64,000 nucleotides of DNA from Methylomonas sp. ZR1 (GCF_013141865.1 NZ_RCST01000001.1:4898001-4962000); one strand, 5' to 3'. Counted from the first letter of the stretch, positions 1 to 8,463 are shown. Numbers and translations: made by a program. The notes: generated by a model not told the origin, from the sequence alone.

Positions 1-2
1 GT

Positions 3-254
3 TTCAAAAGCGCCAAATCCATCGTCAAGATTCGTTTGGTCAAACAGCAGCCCACGACCAGTTGGATGCAAGCCGGTCCAAATGAATACGGCTTTTATGC
101 CAACGTCAACCCGGCAGTCGATCACCCCCGCTGGAGCCAAGCCAAGGAACGCCGCTTGGGCGACTTTCTAAAACGGCCGACCTTGCCGTTCAACGGCTAT
201 GCCGAGCAAGTAGCCGGTTTGTATACCGGGATGGATTTGACTAAAAACTTTTAA
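3..254 (+). CDS. msrP: MsrP (YedY), C-terminal fragment
   Basis: The open frame enters from the left edge and gives the last 83 residues of the molybdopterin catalytic subunit of the periplasmic methionine-sulfoxide reductase. The fragment contains a [15 protein letters not shown] segment ([10 protein letters not shown] is visible), then TSW and a stretch with [13 protein letters not shown], all typical of the MsrP C-terminus. The partner gene msrQ starts 2 nt after the stop codon, the standard msrPQ operon order. The Tat signal and the Mo-binding cysteine lie outside the window. Start not visible. Confidence 0.88.
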   Translation, partial: FKSAKSIVKIRLVKQQPTTSWMQAGPNEYGFYANVNPAVDHPRWSQAKERRLGDFLKRPTLPFNGYAEQVAGLYTGMDLTKNF

Positions 255-256
255 CT

Positions 257-889
257 ATGAATTGGAAAGCGCTTGACGATAGTCACCTGCGGAGTCTAAA
301 ACCGCTGGTGTTTTTGGCGGCTTTGCTGCCCCTGGGGTTATTGCTGACGGCGGCCTGGCAAGACCAATTGGGTGCTAATCCCATCGAAAAAATCACCCAC
401 AATACCGGTTATTGGACCTTGACGTTTTTGTTGATCAGTCTGGGTGTCACGCCGCTACGGCAGCTAAGCGGCGCAAACTGGTTGGTCCGGCTCAGGCGGA
501 TGCTGGGCTTGTTTGCATTTTTTTATGCTTGCCTGCATTTTTCGACGTATTTGGTTTTGGACCAGTTTTTCGATTGGTCGGCTATTGCTAAAGACATCCT
601 GAAACGTCCTTACATTACTGTTGGTTTTGCGGCGTTTTTGCTGCTGATTCCGCTGGCGGTAACCTCTACCAACGCCATGCAGCGCCGGCTCGGCGGCAAA
701 AACTGGAAACGCTTGCACGGTTTGGTTTACCCGATTGCCGTTGCCGGCGTGGTGCATTTTGCCTGGCTGGTCAAAAAAGATCTGAGCCGGCCCTTGCTGT
801 TCGGCGGCATACTGGTTTTGTTACTGGTTTTACGCTGGTTTTATAAAATTAAATCGGCCCGTTTACGTCGATCTTATTCGTCGATTTAG
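257..889 (+). CDS. msrQ: MsrQ, heme b membrane subunit of the MsrPQ methionine-sulfoxide reductase
   Basis: 210 residues with about six hydrophobic segments (for example residues 17-37, 50-66, 84-104, 120-138 and 177-193), the fold of the ferric-reductase-like YedZ/MsrQ family. It passes electrons from the quinone pool or flavin to MsrP, which repairs oxidised methionines in periplasmic proteins. Family residues visible include GVTPLRQ and NWKRLHGLVYP with its heme-ligand histidine region. Length matches the family (about 200). It follows msrP with a 2-nt gap, so the two are very likely co-translated. Confidence 0.92.
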   Translation: MNWKALDDSHLRSLKPLVFLAALLPLGLLLTAAWQDQLGANPIEKITHNTGYWTLTFLLISLGVTPLRQLSGANWLVRLRRMLGLFAFFYACLHFSTYLVLDQFFDWSAIAKDILKRPYITVGFAAFLLLIPLAVTSTNAMQRRLGGKNWKRLHGLVYPIAVAGVVHFAWLVKKDLSRPLLFGGILVLLLVLRWFYKIKSARLRRSYSSI

Positions 890-912
890 GCTAGGCTTAC
901 ACGTTTTACGAT

Positions 913-1446
913 TTGCAAAGGGATGCTCAGTTGCAAACCATCAGACCCAATGTCATCGATTTTGAAGCCTCCGGGTTTGGCTTCGATAGTTATCCTATCG
1001 AAGTGGGCGTGGTATTGGGAAACGGGCAGAAATATTGCGCGCTGATCAAGCCGGCCAGCGATTGGACTCATTGGGATGCGCAGGCTGAGCGTGTACATGG
1101 CCTCAGTCGGGAGATCTTAATCAATTGTGGAAAACCCGTCGCTCTGGTGGCCAGCGAATTGAATGATTTTTTAGCCGGTAAAACGGTGTATAGCGATGGC
1201 TGGGTGGTCGATAAACCGTGGCTATCTCGCTTGTTCTTTCGCTGCGGCGTACAGCCGGGTTTTTATCTGAGCGCGTTGGAAATGATATTAAAAGAAGCGC
1301 AAATGGATATCTGGAGCCAAACCAAACGGCAGGTGATTCAGGATATGGCCTTGATGCGGCATCGAGCCAGTACCGATGCCTTAATCATTCAGGAAACCTA
1401 TGCCCGTACTCGGCAATTGATCAGCGGTGGCTTAGCGCTGGCTTGA
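913..1446 (+). CDS. DEDDh 3'-5' exonuclease family protein
   Basis: 177 residues of the RNase T / DNA polymerase III epsilon-like exonuclease fold. Acidic residues D16 and E18 sit in VIDFEASGFG (ExoI), the middle Asp is probably in the YSDGWVVDKPW segment (ExoII), and the HRASTDA segment near residues 149-155 gives the ExoIII His and Asp. It should remove 3' nucleotides from DNA or RNA; the substrate cannot be read from the sequence. No ATG is available. TTG at 913 has no Shine-Dalgarno, while in-frame TTG at 931 is preceded by AAAGGGA and may be the true start. Confidence 0.75.
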   Translation: MQRDAQLQTIRPNVIDFEASGFGFDSYPIEVGVVLGNGQKYCALIKPASDWTHWDAQAERVHGLSREILINCGKPVALVASELNDFLAGKTVYSDGWVVDKPWLSRLFFRCGVQPGFYLSALEMILKEAQMDIWSQTKRQVIQDMALMRHRASTDALIIQETYARTRQLISGGLALA

Positions 1447-1455
1447 TCTTGGATT

Positions 1456-1475
1456 GATGGCGAAAACTCGCCATC
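1456..1475 (+). terminator. hairpin downstream of the exonuclease gene
   Basis: Perfect 8-bp arms GATGGCGA / TCGCCATC around an AAAC loop, 10 nt after the exonuclease stop. There is no T-run, so it may be a weak terminator or an mRNA-stabilising hairpin. Confidence 0.35.
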
Positions 1476-1635
1476 TGGCATGTAACGAAAATGCCTAAAG
1501 TTGATAACTGGCCGTGGCCTTGATAGCCTATGCCGCCGGTCGAAGCTTAGCGGCGTATTTGGCGGAAAAGATTTAGAGCCAGGGTTGGCGCCAACCCGAT
1601 AATTATAATAAATGAGAAAATCGAGAGCTCGCATC

Positions 1636-1965
1636 ATGAAACTGGAAACCCAATTTAGCAATCAACAACTCAAACGTATCAACGTCCAGGGGATTTTGTA
1701 CATGTGTTCCTGCCCGTCGCAAGTGGGCGGACAGATCGATAGCTTGCGCAAGCTGTTCGACTATCAGGCCAATTGCTCCGAGCGCAGCGGTAGCGAGGTG
1801 CAAACCAGGGTGCATCAACGCATTGCCGAGGCCACGCAACAAGCCCATTTGATCATGGAAGAATGCCTGAAAGATGTGCTGGAGCTGGAAGGCTGGGATC
1901 CGGAAACCCTGGAAATGCCGGCCGGTCTGCGGACTTTGCTGGAACAAGAAATAGACGGCGAGTAA
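1636..1965 (+). CDS. hypothetical protein, about 109 residues
   Basis: Not recognised. The protein is soluble, mostly helical and acidic towards the C-terminus, with a MCSCPSQVGGQIDSLRKL segment near residues 22-40 that holds two close cysteines. A third cysteine (NCSER) follows about 20 residues later, so metal or disulfide chemistry is possible. ATG 1636 is preferred because the ATG at 1612 adds only a basic leader and lacks a ribosome site; the shorter start has GAGAG about 10 nt upstream. It stands alone between non-coding stretches. Confidence 0.55.
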   Translation: MKLETQFSNQQLKRINVQGILYMCSCPSQVGGQIDSLRKLFDYQANCSERSGSEVQTRVHQRIAEATQQAHLIMEECLKDVLELEGWDPETLEMPAGLRTLLEQEIDGE

Positions 1966-2067
1966 GCCAGCACCGGTAGTTGGCAGTTCCTTTGCCAGGA
2001 GTGTGAGCGGGTTAGTCCAAACATTCCAGGCGAGGAGTTTAATTTCTCCGAACGGCGGGCGGAGGCA

Positions 2068-2232
2068 CTATTCCTGATTGCCCGTATTTCTTTGCGCACT
2101 GCGAGCTTCCTGAGCCAGGTGATTGGCCTGGTCTGTAGTTAGTTTGATCTTGGCGTCGTACAAACGATTCACTTCCGCATCCGAGTTGCCCTTGGCTGCC
2201 GCACCTAGGTTCTTGCGTTTGCTGTCCGTCAT
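2068..2232 (-). CDS. possible small protein, perhaps the end of a frameshifted secreted protein
   Basis: A 54-residue frame opens with ATG at 2232 and encodes a hydrophilic, protein-like sequence (KRKNLGAAAKGNSDAEVNRL, then a KLTTDQANHLAQEARSAQ segment). Overlapping it in another frame, an ATG at 2335 starts a good hydrophobic leader (MNRVIMLMLLTLC) that then runs into low-complexity, Arg/Gln/Pro-rich sequence. The simplest reading is one secreted small protein broken by an indel near 2200-2235. Alternatively the 54-residue frame is a gene by itself, with a weak GGA ribosome site. Nothing was recognised. Confidence 0.35.
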   Translation of the reverse strand: MTDSKRKNLGAAAKGNSDAEVNRLYDAKIKLTTDQANHLAQEARSAQRNTGNQE

Positions 2233-2239
2233 TTTCCGG

Positions 2240-2866
2240 CTGTGCTTGTTCGTGCGCTGCCAATTCCGGGGTCCAATCGGTCACAACATGGGTGTTACAT
2301 AAAGTCAGTAACATCAGCATGATAACGCGGTTCATAAGGGGCGCCTGGCGATGGGATGGAACGGATTGCAGTGCCGTTTCAACTTAATTATTTTGGGTTA
2401 ATCCAGTCTGCATAGAGTTATTCACTTTTGCCGCCATTCCCATCCTCAGGCCTCTCAACCAAGTGCGGAGAGGATTTTCGCATCCATTTTTAACTCACCC
2501 TGAATGTCGTATTTCCGGCAATTTCCGCATGGTTTTGTTAGCTTTGTTGCTTTGCAGACAGGAGTAGAGCAAGGTAAAACTCTAATTGTCCCACGATCTT
2601 AAAGGTTTTAGCGTTGTCCGCTGATCGGCATGGATGTTGCTCAGGCAAGGCGGGGCAACGCCGGTAGCAAAATGTTGTTGGTGCTGCACTCCAATAATAA
2701 CAATCAAAGGTTTTCAAGTGTTCGCAAGCGTTTTGGGCGGCACGGCTGCGGGGGCGGCTTTGAAAGCTTGCTGTTGAAGCTACTGGATAACAACAATCAA
2801 CGCCGACATCGCGTGGTTTCGTCAAGCCAGTCACTTTGATTAGCCATAACGACGACTGGAGTATCC
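2240..2866. other. leader region upstream of hupS with no clear gene
   Basis: Open frames here are short and not protein-like. The only points of note are a sigma-54-like element at 2626-2641 and a loosely repeated AATAACAATCAA / ATAACAACAATCAA motif near 2695 and 2790. Confidence 0.5.
2626..2641 (+). promoter_or_regulatory. candidate sigma-54 (-24/-12) element for the hup operon
   Basis: CGGCAT, five bases, then TTGCT keeps the invariant GG-N10-GC spacing of RpoN promoters and differs from TGGCAY-N5-TTGCW at one outer base. It lies about 225 nt upstream of hupS. Uptake hydrogenase operons in several proteobacteria are sigma-54 dependent, but no activator gene is in the window and the leader would be long, so this is a candidate only. 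Confidence 0.35.
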
Positions 2867-3958
2867 ATGATCGAAACCTTTTACGATGTGATGCGCAGGC
2901 AAGGCATCACCCGCCGCAGTTTTCTGAAATTCTGCAGCTTAACTGCTGCCTCGCTGGGCTTGTCGCCGGCATTTGCGCCGAAAATTGCGCATGCGATGGA
3001 AACCAAACCCCGAATCCCGGTATTGTGGTTGCACGGTCTGGAATGCACCTGTTGTTCGGAATCCTTCATCCGCTCCGGGCACCCGTTGGCGAAAGACGTG
3101 ATCCTGTCGATGCTGTCCCTGGATTACGACGACACCATTATGGCTGCCGCCGGCCATAACGCCGAAGCTATCGTCACCGAGATCGTCGAAAAATACAAAG
3201 GCAATTACATTCTGGCCGTGGAAGGCAATCCGCCGCTGGCTGAAGACGGCATGTATTGCATTATTGGCGGCAAGCCCTTCGTTGATCAGCTGAAATACGC
3301 CGCAGAAAGCTGCAAGGCCATCATTTCCTGGGGTTCTTGTGCCTCCTGGGGTTGCGTACAAGCCGCCAAGCCCAATCCGACTCGCGCCACACCGGTACAC
3401 AAAGTCCCCGGTTTAGCTGACAAACCGATTATTAAGGTGCCTGGTTGCCCACCGATTGCTGAAGTGATGACCGCCGTGGTGGCTTATCTATTAACGTTCG
3501 ACAAGCTGCCGACCCTGGACAAACAAGGCCGGCCGCAAATGTTCTACAGTCAGCGCATCCACGACAAATGCTACCGCCGGCCGCATTTCGACGCCGGCCA
3601 GTTCGTCGAGCAATGGGACGACGAAGCCGCCCGCCAAGGTCACTGCCTGTACAAAATGGGTTGCAAAGGCCCGACCACTTACAACGCCTGCTCCACGGTG
3701 AAATGGAACGAAGGCACCTCCTTTCCGATTCAATCGGGCCACGGCTGTATCGGTTGTTCCGAGGATGGTTTCTGGGATAAAGGCAGCTTTTACGACCGCC
3801 TCACCGGCATCAACCAATTTGGTATCGAAGCTAACGCCGATGTGGTCGGCGGCACCGCCGCCGCGATTGTCGGGGCCGGTGTTGCCGCGCATGCCGGTTT
3901 GACGGCTTTGAATAACGCCAAACAAGCCGGGGATAAACAACCAGGAGCGCAGCAATAA
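2867..3958 (+). CDS. hupS: HupS, small subunit of an O2-tolerant-type [NiFe] uptake hydrogenase
   Basis: 363-residue precursor carrying the electron-relay Fe-S clusters of the periplasm-facing uptake hydrogenase. Residues 1-43 are a Tat signal (RRSFLK at 16-21, hydrophobic run, AHA cleavage site). Proximal-cluster ligands are visible as C60, C62, C63, C158, C163 and C194. C62 and C163 are the two extra cysteines that mark the [4Fe-3S] cluster of O2-tolerant group 1 enzymes. Near residues 323-345 an Ala/Gly-rich hydrophobic helix probably anchors the protein to the membrane next to HupC. The stop codon overlaps the hupL ATG by 1 nt. Confidence 0.96.
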   Translation: MIETFYDVMRRQGITRRSFLKFCSLTAASLGLSPAFAPKIAHAMETKPRIPVLWLHGLECTCCSESFIRSGHPLAKDVILSMLSLDYDDTIMAAAGHNAEAIVTEIVEKYKGNYILAVEGNPPLAEDGMYCIIGGKPFVDQLKYAAESCKAIISWGSCASWGCVQAAKPNPTRATPVHKVPGLADKPIIKVPGCPPIAEVMTAVVAYLLTFDKLPTLDKQGRPQMFYSQRIHDKCYRRPHFDAGQFVEQWDDEAARQGHCLYKMGCKGPTTYNACSTVKWNEGTSFPIQSGHGCIGCSEDGFWDKGSFYDRLTGINQFGIEANADVVGGTAAAIVGAGVAAHAGLTALNNAKQAGDKQPGAQQ

Positions 3959-5754
3959 TGACAGTCCGAAACACCCCCAACGGTTTTAATTTAAACGACG
4001 CCGGCCGCCGCGTCGTGGTCGATCCGGTCACCCGAATCGAAGGCCACATGCGCTGCGAAGTCAATATCGACGACGACAACATCATCCGTAATGCCATCTC
4101 CAGCGGCACCATGTGGCGCGGGCTGGAAGTGATTTTAAAAGGCCGCGATCCGCGCGACGCCTGGGCTTTCGTGCAACGTATCTGCGGCGTCTGCACCGGT
4201 ACCCACGCCTTGACCTCGGTGCGGGCCGTCGAGGATGCCTTGAAAATCAAGATTCCGGAAAACGCCAACTCGATCCGCAACATCATGCAGCTCAGCTTGC
4301 AGGCGCACGATCACTTGGTGCATTTCTATCATTTGCATGCGTTGGATTGGGTGAATCCAGTCAACGCTTTAAAGGCCGATCCGGTCGCGACCTCGGCTTT
4401 GCAGCAACAGATTTCGCCTAGCAACCCCAAGTCTTCGCCGGGCTATTTCCGCGACACGCAAAACCGCCTGAAAAAGTTCGTCGAATCCGGTCAGCTTGGC
4501 CCGTTCAAGAACGGTTACTGGACTAATCCGGCCTATTTGCTGCCGCCGGAAGCCGATTTGCTAGCGGTGACGCATTATCTGGAAGCGCTGGATTTTCAAA
4601 AAGACATCATGAAAATCCGCACCATCTTCGGCGGCAAGGACCCGCATCCGAATTGGTTGGTGGGCGGCGTGCCATGCGCGATCAATCTGGACGGCGTCGG
4701 CGCGGTCGGTGCGGTGAACATGGAGCGCTTGAACCTGATTTCGTCGATTATTGACCGCACCATTACTTTTATCGACCAGGTTTACATTCCTGATCTACTC
4801 GCGATTGCGCAGTTCTACAAGGGCTGGATGTACGGCGGTGGTTTGGCCGGTGCCAGCATGCTGTCTTACGGTGACATCCCGGATAAGGCCAACGACTATT
4901 CTGCCGCCAATTTGCTGATGCCGCGCGGCGCGATCATCAACGGCGATCTGACGAAAGTTCATGAAGTGGATTTGACCGATCCCGAGCAAATTAAGGAATA
5001 CGTGCCGCACTCCTGGTACAAATACCCGGATGAAGCGCTGGGCTTGCATCCCTGGGACGGCATCACCGAACCGAACTATAAAATCGGTGCCAAAACCAAG
5101 GGCGACCGCACTAACATCCAAGAGCTGGACGAAAGCGCCAAATATTCCTGGATCAAAGCCCCACGCTGGCGCGGCCATGCCATGGAAGTGGGTCCGTTGG
5201 CGCGCTATGTCATCGGCTACGCGCAAGGCAACCAGGAGATTACCGAGCAGATCAACTTTGTTCTAAAAACCCTGGACGTCCCGGTCAGTGCCTTGTTCTC
5301 GACCTTGGGTAGAACCGCCGCGCGCGGTCTGGAAGCGCAATGGGCCGCCGGCAAGATGCGTTATTTCATGGACAAACTAATCATCAATCTGAAAGCCGGC
5401 GATTTAAGCACGGCCAACGTCGAACGCTGGGACCCGGAAACCTGGCCGAGCAGCGTCAAAGGCGTCGGTTTCACCGAAGCCCCGCGCGGTGCGCTGGGTC
5501 ATTGGCTGAAAATCGAAGACACCAAGATCGCTAACTATCAATGCGTGGTGCCGACTACCTGGAACGGTTCACCGCGCGACGAGCAAGGCAATATCGGTGC
5601 GTTCGAGGCTTCGTTGATGAACACTAAAGTCGAGGTGCCGGACGAACCGGTGGAAATTTTGCGCACGCTGCATAGTTTCGACCCTTGTCTGGCTTGCTCA
5701 ACGCATGTGATGAGTCCGGACGGTACGGAATTGACACGGGTGAAAGTCCGATAA
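3958..5754 (+). CDS. hupL: HupL, catalytic large subunit of the [NiFe] uptake hydrogenase
   Basis: 598 residues holding the Ni-Fe(CN)2CO site that splits H2. The N-terminal ligand motif RICGVC (C76, C79) and the C-terminal motif DPCLACSTH (C577, C580) are both intact. The 15 residues after H583 form the extension that the HupD endopeptidase removes after nickel insertion. Length fits group 1 large subunits. It is translationally coupled to hupS. With HupS it is exported as a folded pair by the Tat signal of the small subunit. Confidence 0.97.
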   Translation: MTVRNTPNGFNLNDAGRRVVVDPVTRIEGHMRCEVNIDDDNIIRNAISSGTMWRGLEVILKGRDPRDAWAFVQRICGVCTGTHALTSVRAVEDALKIKIPENANSIRNIMQLSLQAHDHLVHFYHLHALDWVNPVNALKADPVATSALQQQISPSNPKSSPGYFRDTQNRLKKFVESGQLGPFKNGYWTNPAYLLPPEADLLAVTHYLEALDFQKDIMKIRTIFGGKDPHPNWLVGGVPCAINLDGVGAVGAVNMERLNLISSIIDRTITFIDQVYIPDLLAIAQFYKGWMYGGGLAGASMLSYGDIPDKANDYSAANLLMPRGAIINGDLTKVHEVDLTDPEQIKEYVPHSWYKYPDEALGLHPWDGITEPNYKIGAKTKGDRTNIQELDESAKYSWIKAPRWRGHAMEVGPLARYVIGYAQGNQEITEQINFVLKTLDVPVSALFSTLGRTAARGLEAQWAAGKMRYFMDKLIINLKAGDLSTANVERWDPETWPSSVKGVGFTEAPRGALGHWLKIEDTKIANYQCVVPTTWNGSPRDEQGNIGAFEASLMNTKVEVPDEPVEILRTLHSFDPCLACSTHVMSPDGTELTRVKVR

Positions 5755-5764
5755 CCATAAAAAT

Positions 5765-5837
5765 GTAGGGCGGATAAGCGTAGCGCATCCGCCTTTTTTA
5801 AATTCCATGGTGGATGCGTTTGCCTTATCCACCCTAC
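5765..5837. repeat. REP/BIME-like paired hairpin element A
   Basis: Seventy-three bases made of two facing hairpins: GGCGGAT...ATCCGCC, then GGTGGAT...ATCCACC, enclosed by GTAGGG / CCCTAC outer ends. It sits between hupL and the next gene and has the same architecture as the element at 6768-6839. Such elements are dispersed in many proteobacterial genomes and can stabilise upstream mRNA or attenuate downstream expression. Confidence 0.75.
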
Positions 5838-5848
5838 CGGGAGAGCTT

Positions 5849-6073
5849 ATGAACAAAATATTGCCATCCATCGCCTTGTTACTGGTTTTCGGCCAAGCCG
5901 AAGCCCACAGCCACCCCGGCATCGATGCCTTGACGCACAGCCTGGAACATATGCTGACCGCTTACTCGGCCTGGCTGCCGCATCTGTTTACAGCAGTTTT
6001 ATCGATAGCGGCGGCAGCACTGCTGCGTAGCCTTTGGCTTCGCAGCAAAGCATCGGGCCGGAGACCGCAATGA
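5849..6073 (+). CDS. small membrane protein between hupL and hupC
   Basis: 74 residues: an N-terminal signal-like segment (residues 3-18), a short His-containing exported loop (HSHPGIDALTHSLEH) and one strong hydrophobic helix at about residues 41-60 with a basic C-terminus. No family was recognised. ATG 5849 follows GGGAGAG, and the stop overlaps the hupC start (ATGA), so it is translated with the hydrogenase. The two or three exported histidines could touch heme or metal at the HupC interface; this is inference. Confidence 0.72.
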   Translation: MNKILPSIALLLVFGQAEAHSHPGIDALTHSLEHMLTAYSAWLPHLFTAVLSIAAAALLRSLWLRSKASGRRPQ

Positions 6074-6765
6074 GCGCACCACTCGCTCCGGTTTACGTTT
6101 ACGAACTGCCGGTTCGACTCTGGCATGCGGTTAATGCTTTGGCGATTAGCGTGCTGGCGGTTAGCGGCTATCTGATTGCATCGCCGTTACCGTCCCCAGT
6201 CGGCGAAGCCAGCGAACATTTTCTGATGGGCTATATCCGCTTCGCGCATTTTGCCGCCGGTTATGTATTGGTGATCGGTTTGTTGGGGCGTTTGTACTGG
6301 GCCTATGCCGGCAACGAACACGCCCGGCAAATCTTTTTTCCACCTTTGCTGCAAGTGCATTTTTGGGATGGCGTCCTGCAGGAAGTGCTTTGGTACGCCT
6401 TTATCGCCAAAGCGCCGCGTCACTACATCGGTCACAACCCGCTGGCGATTTTGGCAATGCATTTTGTGTTGGTATGGGGCTCTCTGTTCATGATCTTCAC
6501 CGGCTTTGCCTTGTACGGCGAAGGCGAGGGGCAGGGTAGTTGGCAATACACGCTGTTCAGCAGTTGGCTGTTGCCGTTGTTCGGCGACAGTCAAACCGTG
6601 CACACCTGGCATCATCTGGTGATGTGGTTCATCGTCTGCTTCGTGCTGATTCATGTTTATGTCGCGGTGCGTGAAGACAAATTGTCCGGGCAGAGCATGC
6701 TGTCGACGATTGTTAGCGGCTGGCGCACTTTTAAAGACGACAAACCGGTGGACGATGCCCATTAA
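6070..6765 (+). CDS. hupC: HupC, cytochrome b subunit of uptake hydrogenase
   Basis: 231 residues with four main hydrophobic helices (roughly 20-38, 55-78, 134-156 and 183-205) and conserved histidines in RLWHAVNA near residue 19, FAHFAAGY, and the TWHHLVMWF segment. This is the Ni/Fe-hydrogenase b-type cytochrome that anchors HupSL and passes electrons from H2 to quinone. ATG 6070 overlaps the preceding stop and gives the usual family N-terminus with YELPVRLWHA. Confidence 0.95.
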   Translation: MSAPLAPVYVYELPVRLWHAVNALAISVLAVSGYLIASPLPSPVGEASEHFLMGYIRFAHFAAGYVLVIGLLGRLYWAYAGNEHARQIFFPPLLQVHFWDGVLQEVLWYAFIAKAPRHYIGHNPLAILAMHFVLVWGSLFMIFTGFALYGEGEGQGSWQYTLFSSWLLPLFGDSQTVHTWHHLVMWFIVCFVLIHVYVAVREDKLSGQSMLSTIVSGWRTFKDDKPVDDAH

Positions 6766-6767
6766 AT

Positions 6768-6839
6768 GCGTAGGGTGGGCACGGTTTTGGTGCCCACGCG
6801 GAACAGAACAATGGGCACTTAATTGTGCCCACCCTACGC
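6768..6839. repeat. REP/BIME-like paired hairpin element B
   Basis: Seventy-two bases with the same plan as the element at 5765-5837: outer GCGTAGGGTGGGCAC / GTGCCCACCCTACGC arms and two inner hairpins (GTGGGCAC...GTGCCCAC and TGGGCAC...GTGCCCA). It lies between hupC and hupD. The arm sequence differs from element A while the architecture is kept. Confidence 0.78.
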
Positions 6840-6854
6840 TTGCCTGAGCGAGCC

Positions 6855-7541
6855 ATGGCAAGTAGTCCAGCCAACATCCTGTTGCTCGGCATCGGCAACC
6901 TGCTTTGGGCCGACGAAGGCTTTGGCGTGCGTGTCATCGAGCATCTGCAAAAGCACTATCGTTTCCCGGATAACGTGCAAGTGGTGGATGGTGGTACGCA
7001 GGGCGTGTATTTGATCGAACATGTGCAAGCGGCGGACGTGTTGGTGGTGTTCGACGCGGTGGATTACGGCTTGCCGCCGGCCACCATGAAGCGCGTTGAA
7101 AATGACGAGGTGCCGAATTTCCTGGGCGCGAAGAAAATGAGCCTGCACCAAACCGGCTTTCAGGAAGTATTGGCCCTGGCGCAAATGCTCGGTCAACATC
7201 CCCAGCATTTACTGCTGATTGGCGTGCAGCCGGAAGAGTTGGAAGACTACGGCGGCAGCCTGCGGCCCGCCGTCAAAGCGCAAATTCAACCGGCGATTGA
7301 CATGGCTCTGTCTTATCTGCAAAGGTTCGGTGTCGTTGCTGAATGTGTGGACACGCCGCAAGTATTGGCCGATCCGATCTTGAATATCCAACGCTACGAA
7401 CAAGAACGGCCGTCGCCCGAACAAGCCTGCCGGTTGGGTGACGAACGTATCGTGTTATCCGCCGCCTTCGAAGTGAAACCGCCTCCCGCTTCCGACCTGC
7501 CTAGCCTGCAAGTCGATGTCGATTACCGGGGCAAATACTGA
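6855..7541 (+). CDS. hupD: HupD, hydrogenase maturation endopeptidase
   Basis: 228 residues; a nickel-dependent protease that trims the HupL C-terminus after Ni insertion. The three metal ligands known from the E. coli HybD family are present: E21 (LLWADEGFG), D67 (VVFDAVDYG) and H98 (SLHQTGF). The C-terminus is about 60 residues longer than in HybD, ending in a Pro-rich tail, as in some longer HupD proteins. ATG 6855 removes an unlikely leader that would be encoded by the repeat element. Its stop overlaps the hupF ATG. Confidence 0.95.
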   Translation: MASSPANILLLGIGNLLWADEGFGVRVIEHLQKHYRFPDNVQVVDGGTQGVYLIEHVQAADVLVVFDAVDYGLPPATMKRVENDEVPNFLGAKKMSLHQTGFQEVLALAQMLGQHPQHLLLIGVQPEELEDYGGSLRPAVKAQIQPAIDMALSYLQRFGVVAECVDTPQVLADPILNIQRYEQERPSPEQACRLGDERIVLSAAFEVKPPPASDLPSLQVDVDYRGKY

Positions 7542-7837
7542 TGTGCATCGGTATTCCCATGCAAGTCATTGAACCGCGCGGCGATTCCGCGCTGTGTGAG
7601 TATCGCGGCCAAACCACGCTGATCGACATGATGTTGGTGGGCGAACAAGTCGCCGGCACTTGGTTGCTGGTGTTTCTGGATGCTGCCCGGGAAGTCATCT
7701 CCGCAGAGCGCGCCGCGCAAATCGCCGATGCCTTAGAAGCCATGCGCTTGGCGATGCAAGGTGAAACCAACTTTGATCATTTATTCGCCGATCTGGTCGA
7801 CCGCGAACCCGAACTGCCGGAGTTTTTAAGAACATGA
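7541..7837 (+). CDS. hupF: HupF, HypC-like chaperone of uptake hydrogenase
   Basis: 98 residues beginning MCIGIPMQV, the HypC/HupF/HybG signature whose Cys2 binds the Fe(CN)2CO unit or the large-subunit precursor. HupF paralogs protect HupL during maturation under oxygen and are longer at the C-terminus than HypC, as here (98 against 75 for HypC at 15636). It is coupled to hupD and hupG by ATGA overlaps. Confidence 0.93.
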   Translation: MCIGIPMQVIEPRGDSALCEYRGQTTLIDMMLVGEQVAGTWLLVFLDAAREVISAERAAQIADALEAMRLAMQGETNFDHLFADLVDREPELPEFLRT

Positions 7838-8253
7838 GCACGCCCTTGCTGGAGCAACTGCACATCCGCCATGGCCTGCCGCTGTTGGATGCCGACAGTT
7901 ACGATTTATTCGTGCACGGGCATGACACCGTTGTACTGTTCTTTGCCAACGACCCGGTGATCTTTCCGGAAAGCCACGATGTGGCGGTGATTTTGCCGGA
8001 GTTGTTAAAAGCCTTTGCCGGCCGTTTATTCGGCGCGGTAATTGATAAATCCATCGAACGCGAGTTGCAGGCCAAGTTTCACTTTAGTAGTTGGCCGTCC
8101 TTGGTATTTTTGCGCGGCGGCGAGTATTTGGGCGTGATTACCGGGATCAAAGATTGGGCGGAATACGGGCAGGAGTTTGCCAGGATTTTGGCCGCCGAGC
8201 CGGGGCAGCCACCGGGGTTTGATCTAGGGAAGGTTTGTGGTGGGCACGCTTAG
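7834..8253 (+). CDS. hupG: HupG/HyaE, thioredoxin-like hydrogenase assembly protein
   Basis: 139 residues with a thioredoxin-like fold (VLFFANDP, then FSSWPSLVFLRGGEYLGVITGI) but without a CxxC active site, as in the HyaE/HupG family. These proteins bind the Tat signal of the small subunit as proofreading chaperones or help HupF. It overlaps the hupF stop by 4 nt. It is the last hup gene before a 2.9-kb accessory insertion. Confidence 0.9.
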   Translation: MSTPLLEQLHIRHGLPLLDADSYDLFVHGHDTVVLFFANDPVIFPESHDVAVILPELLKAFAGRLFGAVIDKSIERELQAKFHFSSWPSLVFLRGGEYLGVITGIKDWAEYGQEFARILAAEPGQPPGFDLGKVCGGHA

Positions 8254-8264
8254 TTTTCAAAAAA

Positions 8265-8300
8265 TGTAGGTTGGGTTAGCTCGATTGAGCGTAACCCAAC
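8265..8300. repeat. single REP-like hairpin after hupG
   Basis: GTTGGGTTA / TAACCCAAC arms around a 13-nt GC-containing loop, preceded by TGTAG. It resembles one half of the paired elements at 5765 and 6768, and may be a repeat remnant or a transcript end for hupG. Confidence 0.6.
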
Positions 8301-8396
8301 ATTCGAAGCCAAAAGCCAGTTTTCTGGCTAGCGCGCTTTTTGGTCGAGGATTAAGTTCTCACCGGCTCTTTAACAATTTGGTGTCACTATTGCGCA

Positions 8397-8425
8397 GTAC
8401 TCCAACAGTCTTTATGTTGGAGTAC
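8397..8425 (+). promoter_or_regulatory. perfect inverted repeat, probable CcdA-type autoregulatory operator
   Basis: GTACTCCAACA, seven bases, TGTTGGAGTAC: an 11-bp perfect dyad flanked on both sides by TGCGCA (8391-8396 and 8428-8433). It lies 40-65 nt before the antitoxin ATG, the usual place for toxin-antitoxin autoregulation. Confidence 0.6.
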
Positions 8426-8463
8426 AATGCGCATGCTAAAGCCATATTCATGGAGACAACATC

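Noticed and set aside
2538..2834. 98-codon minus-strand frame upstream of hupS
   Set aside because: Composition and Cys/Arg/Ser bias look like random translation; no ribosome site or domain.
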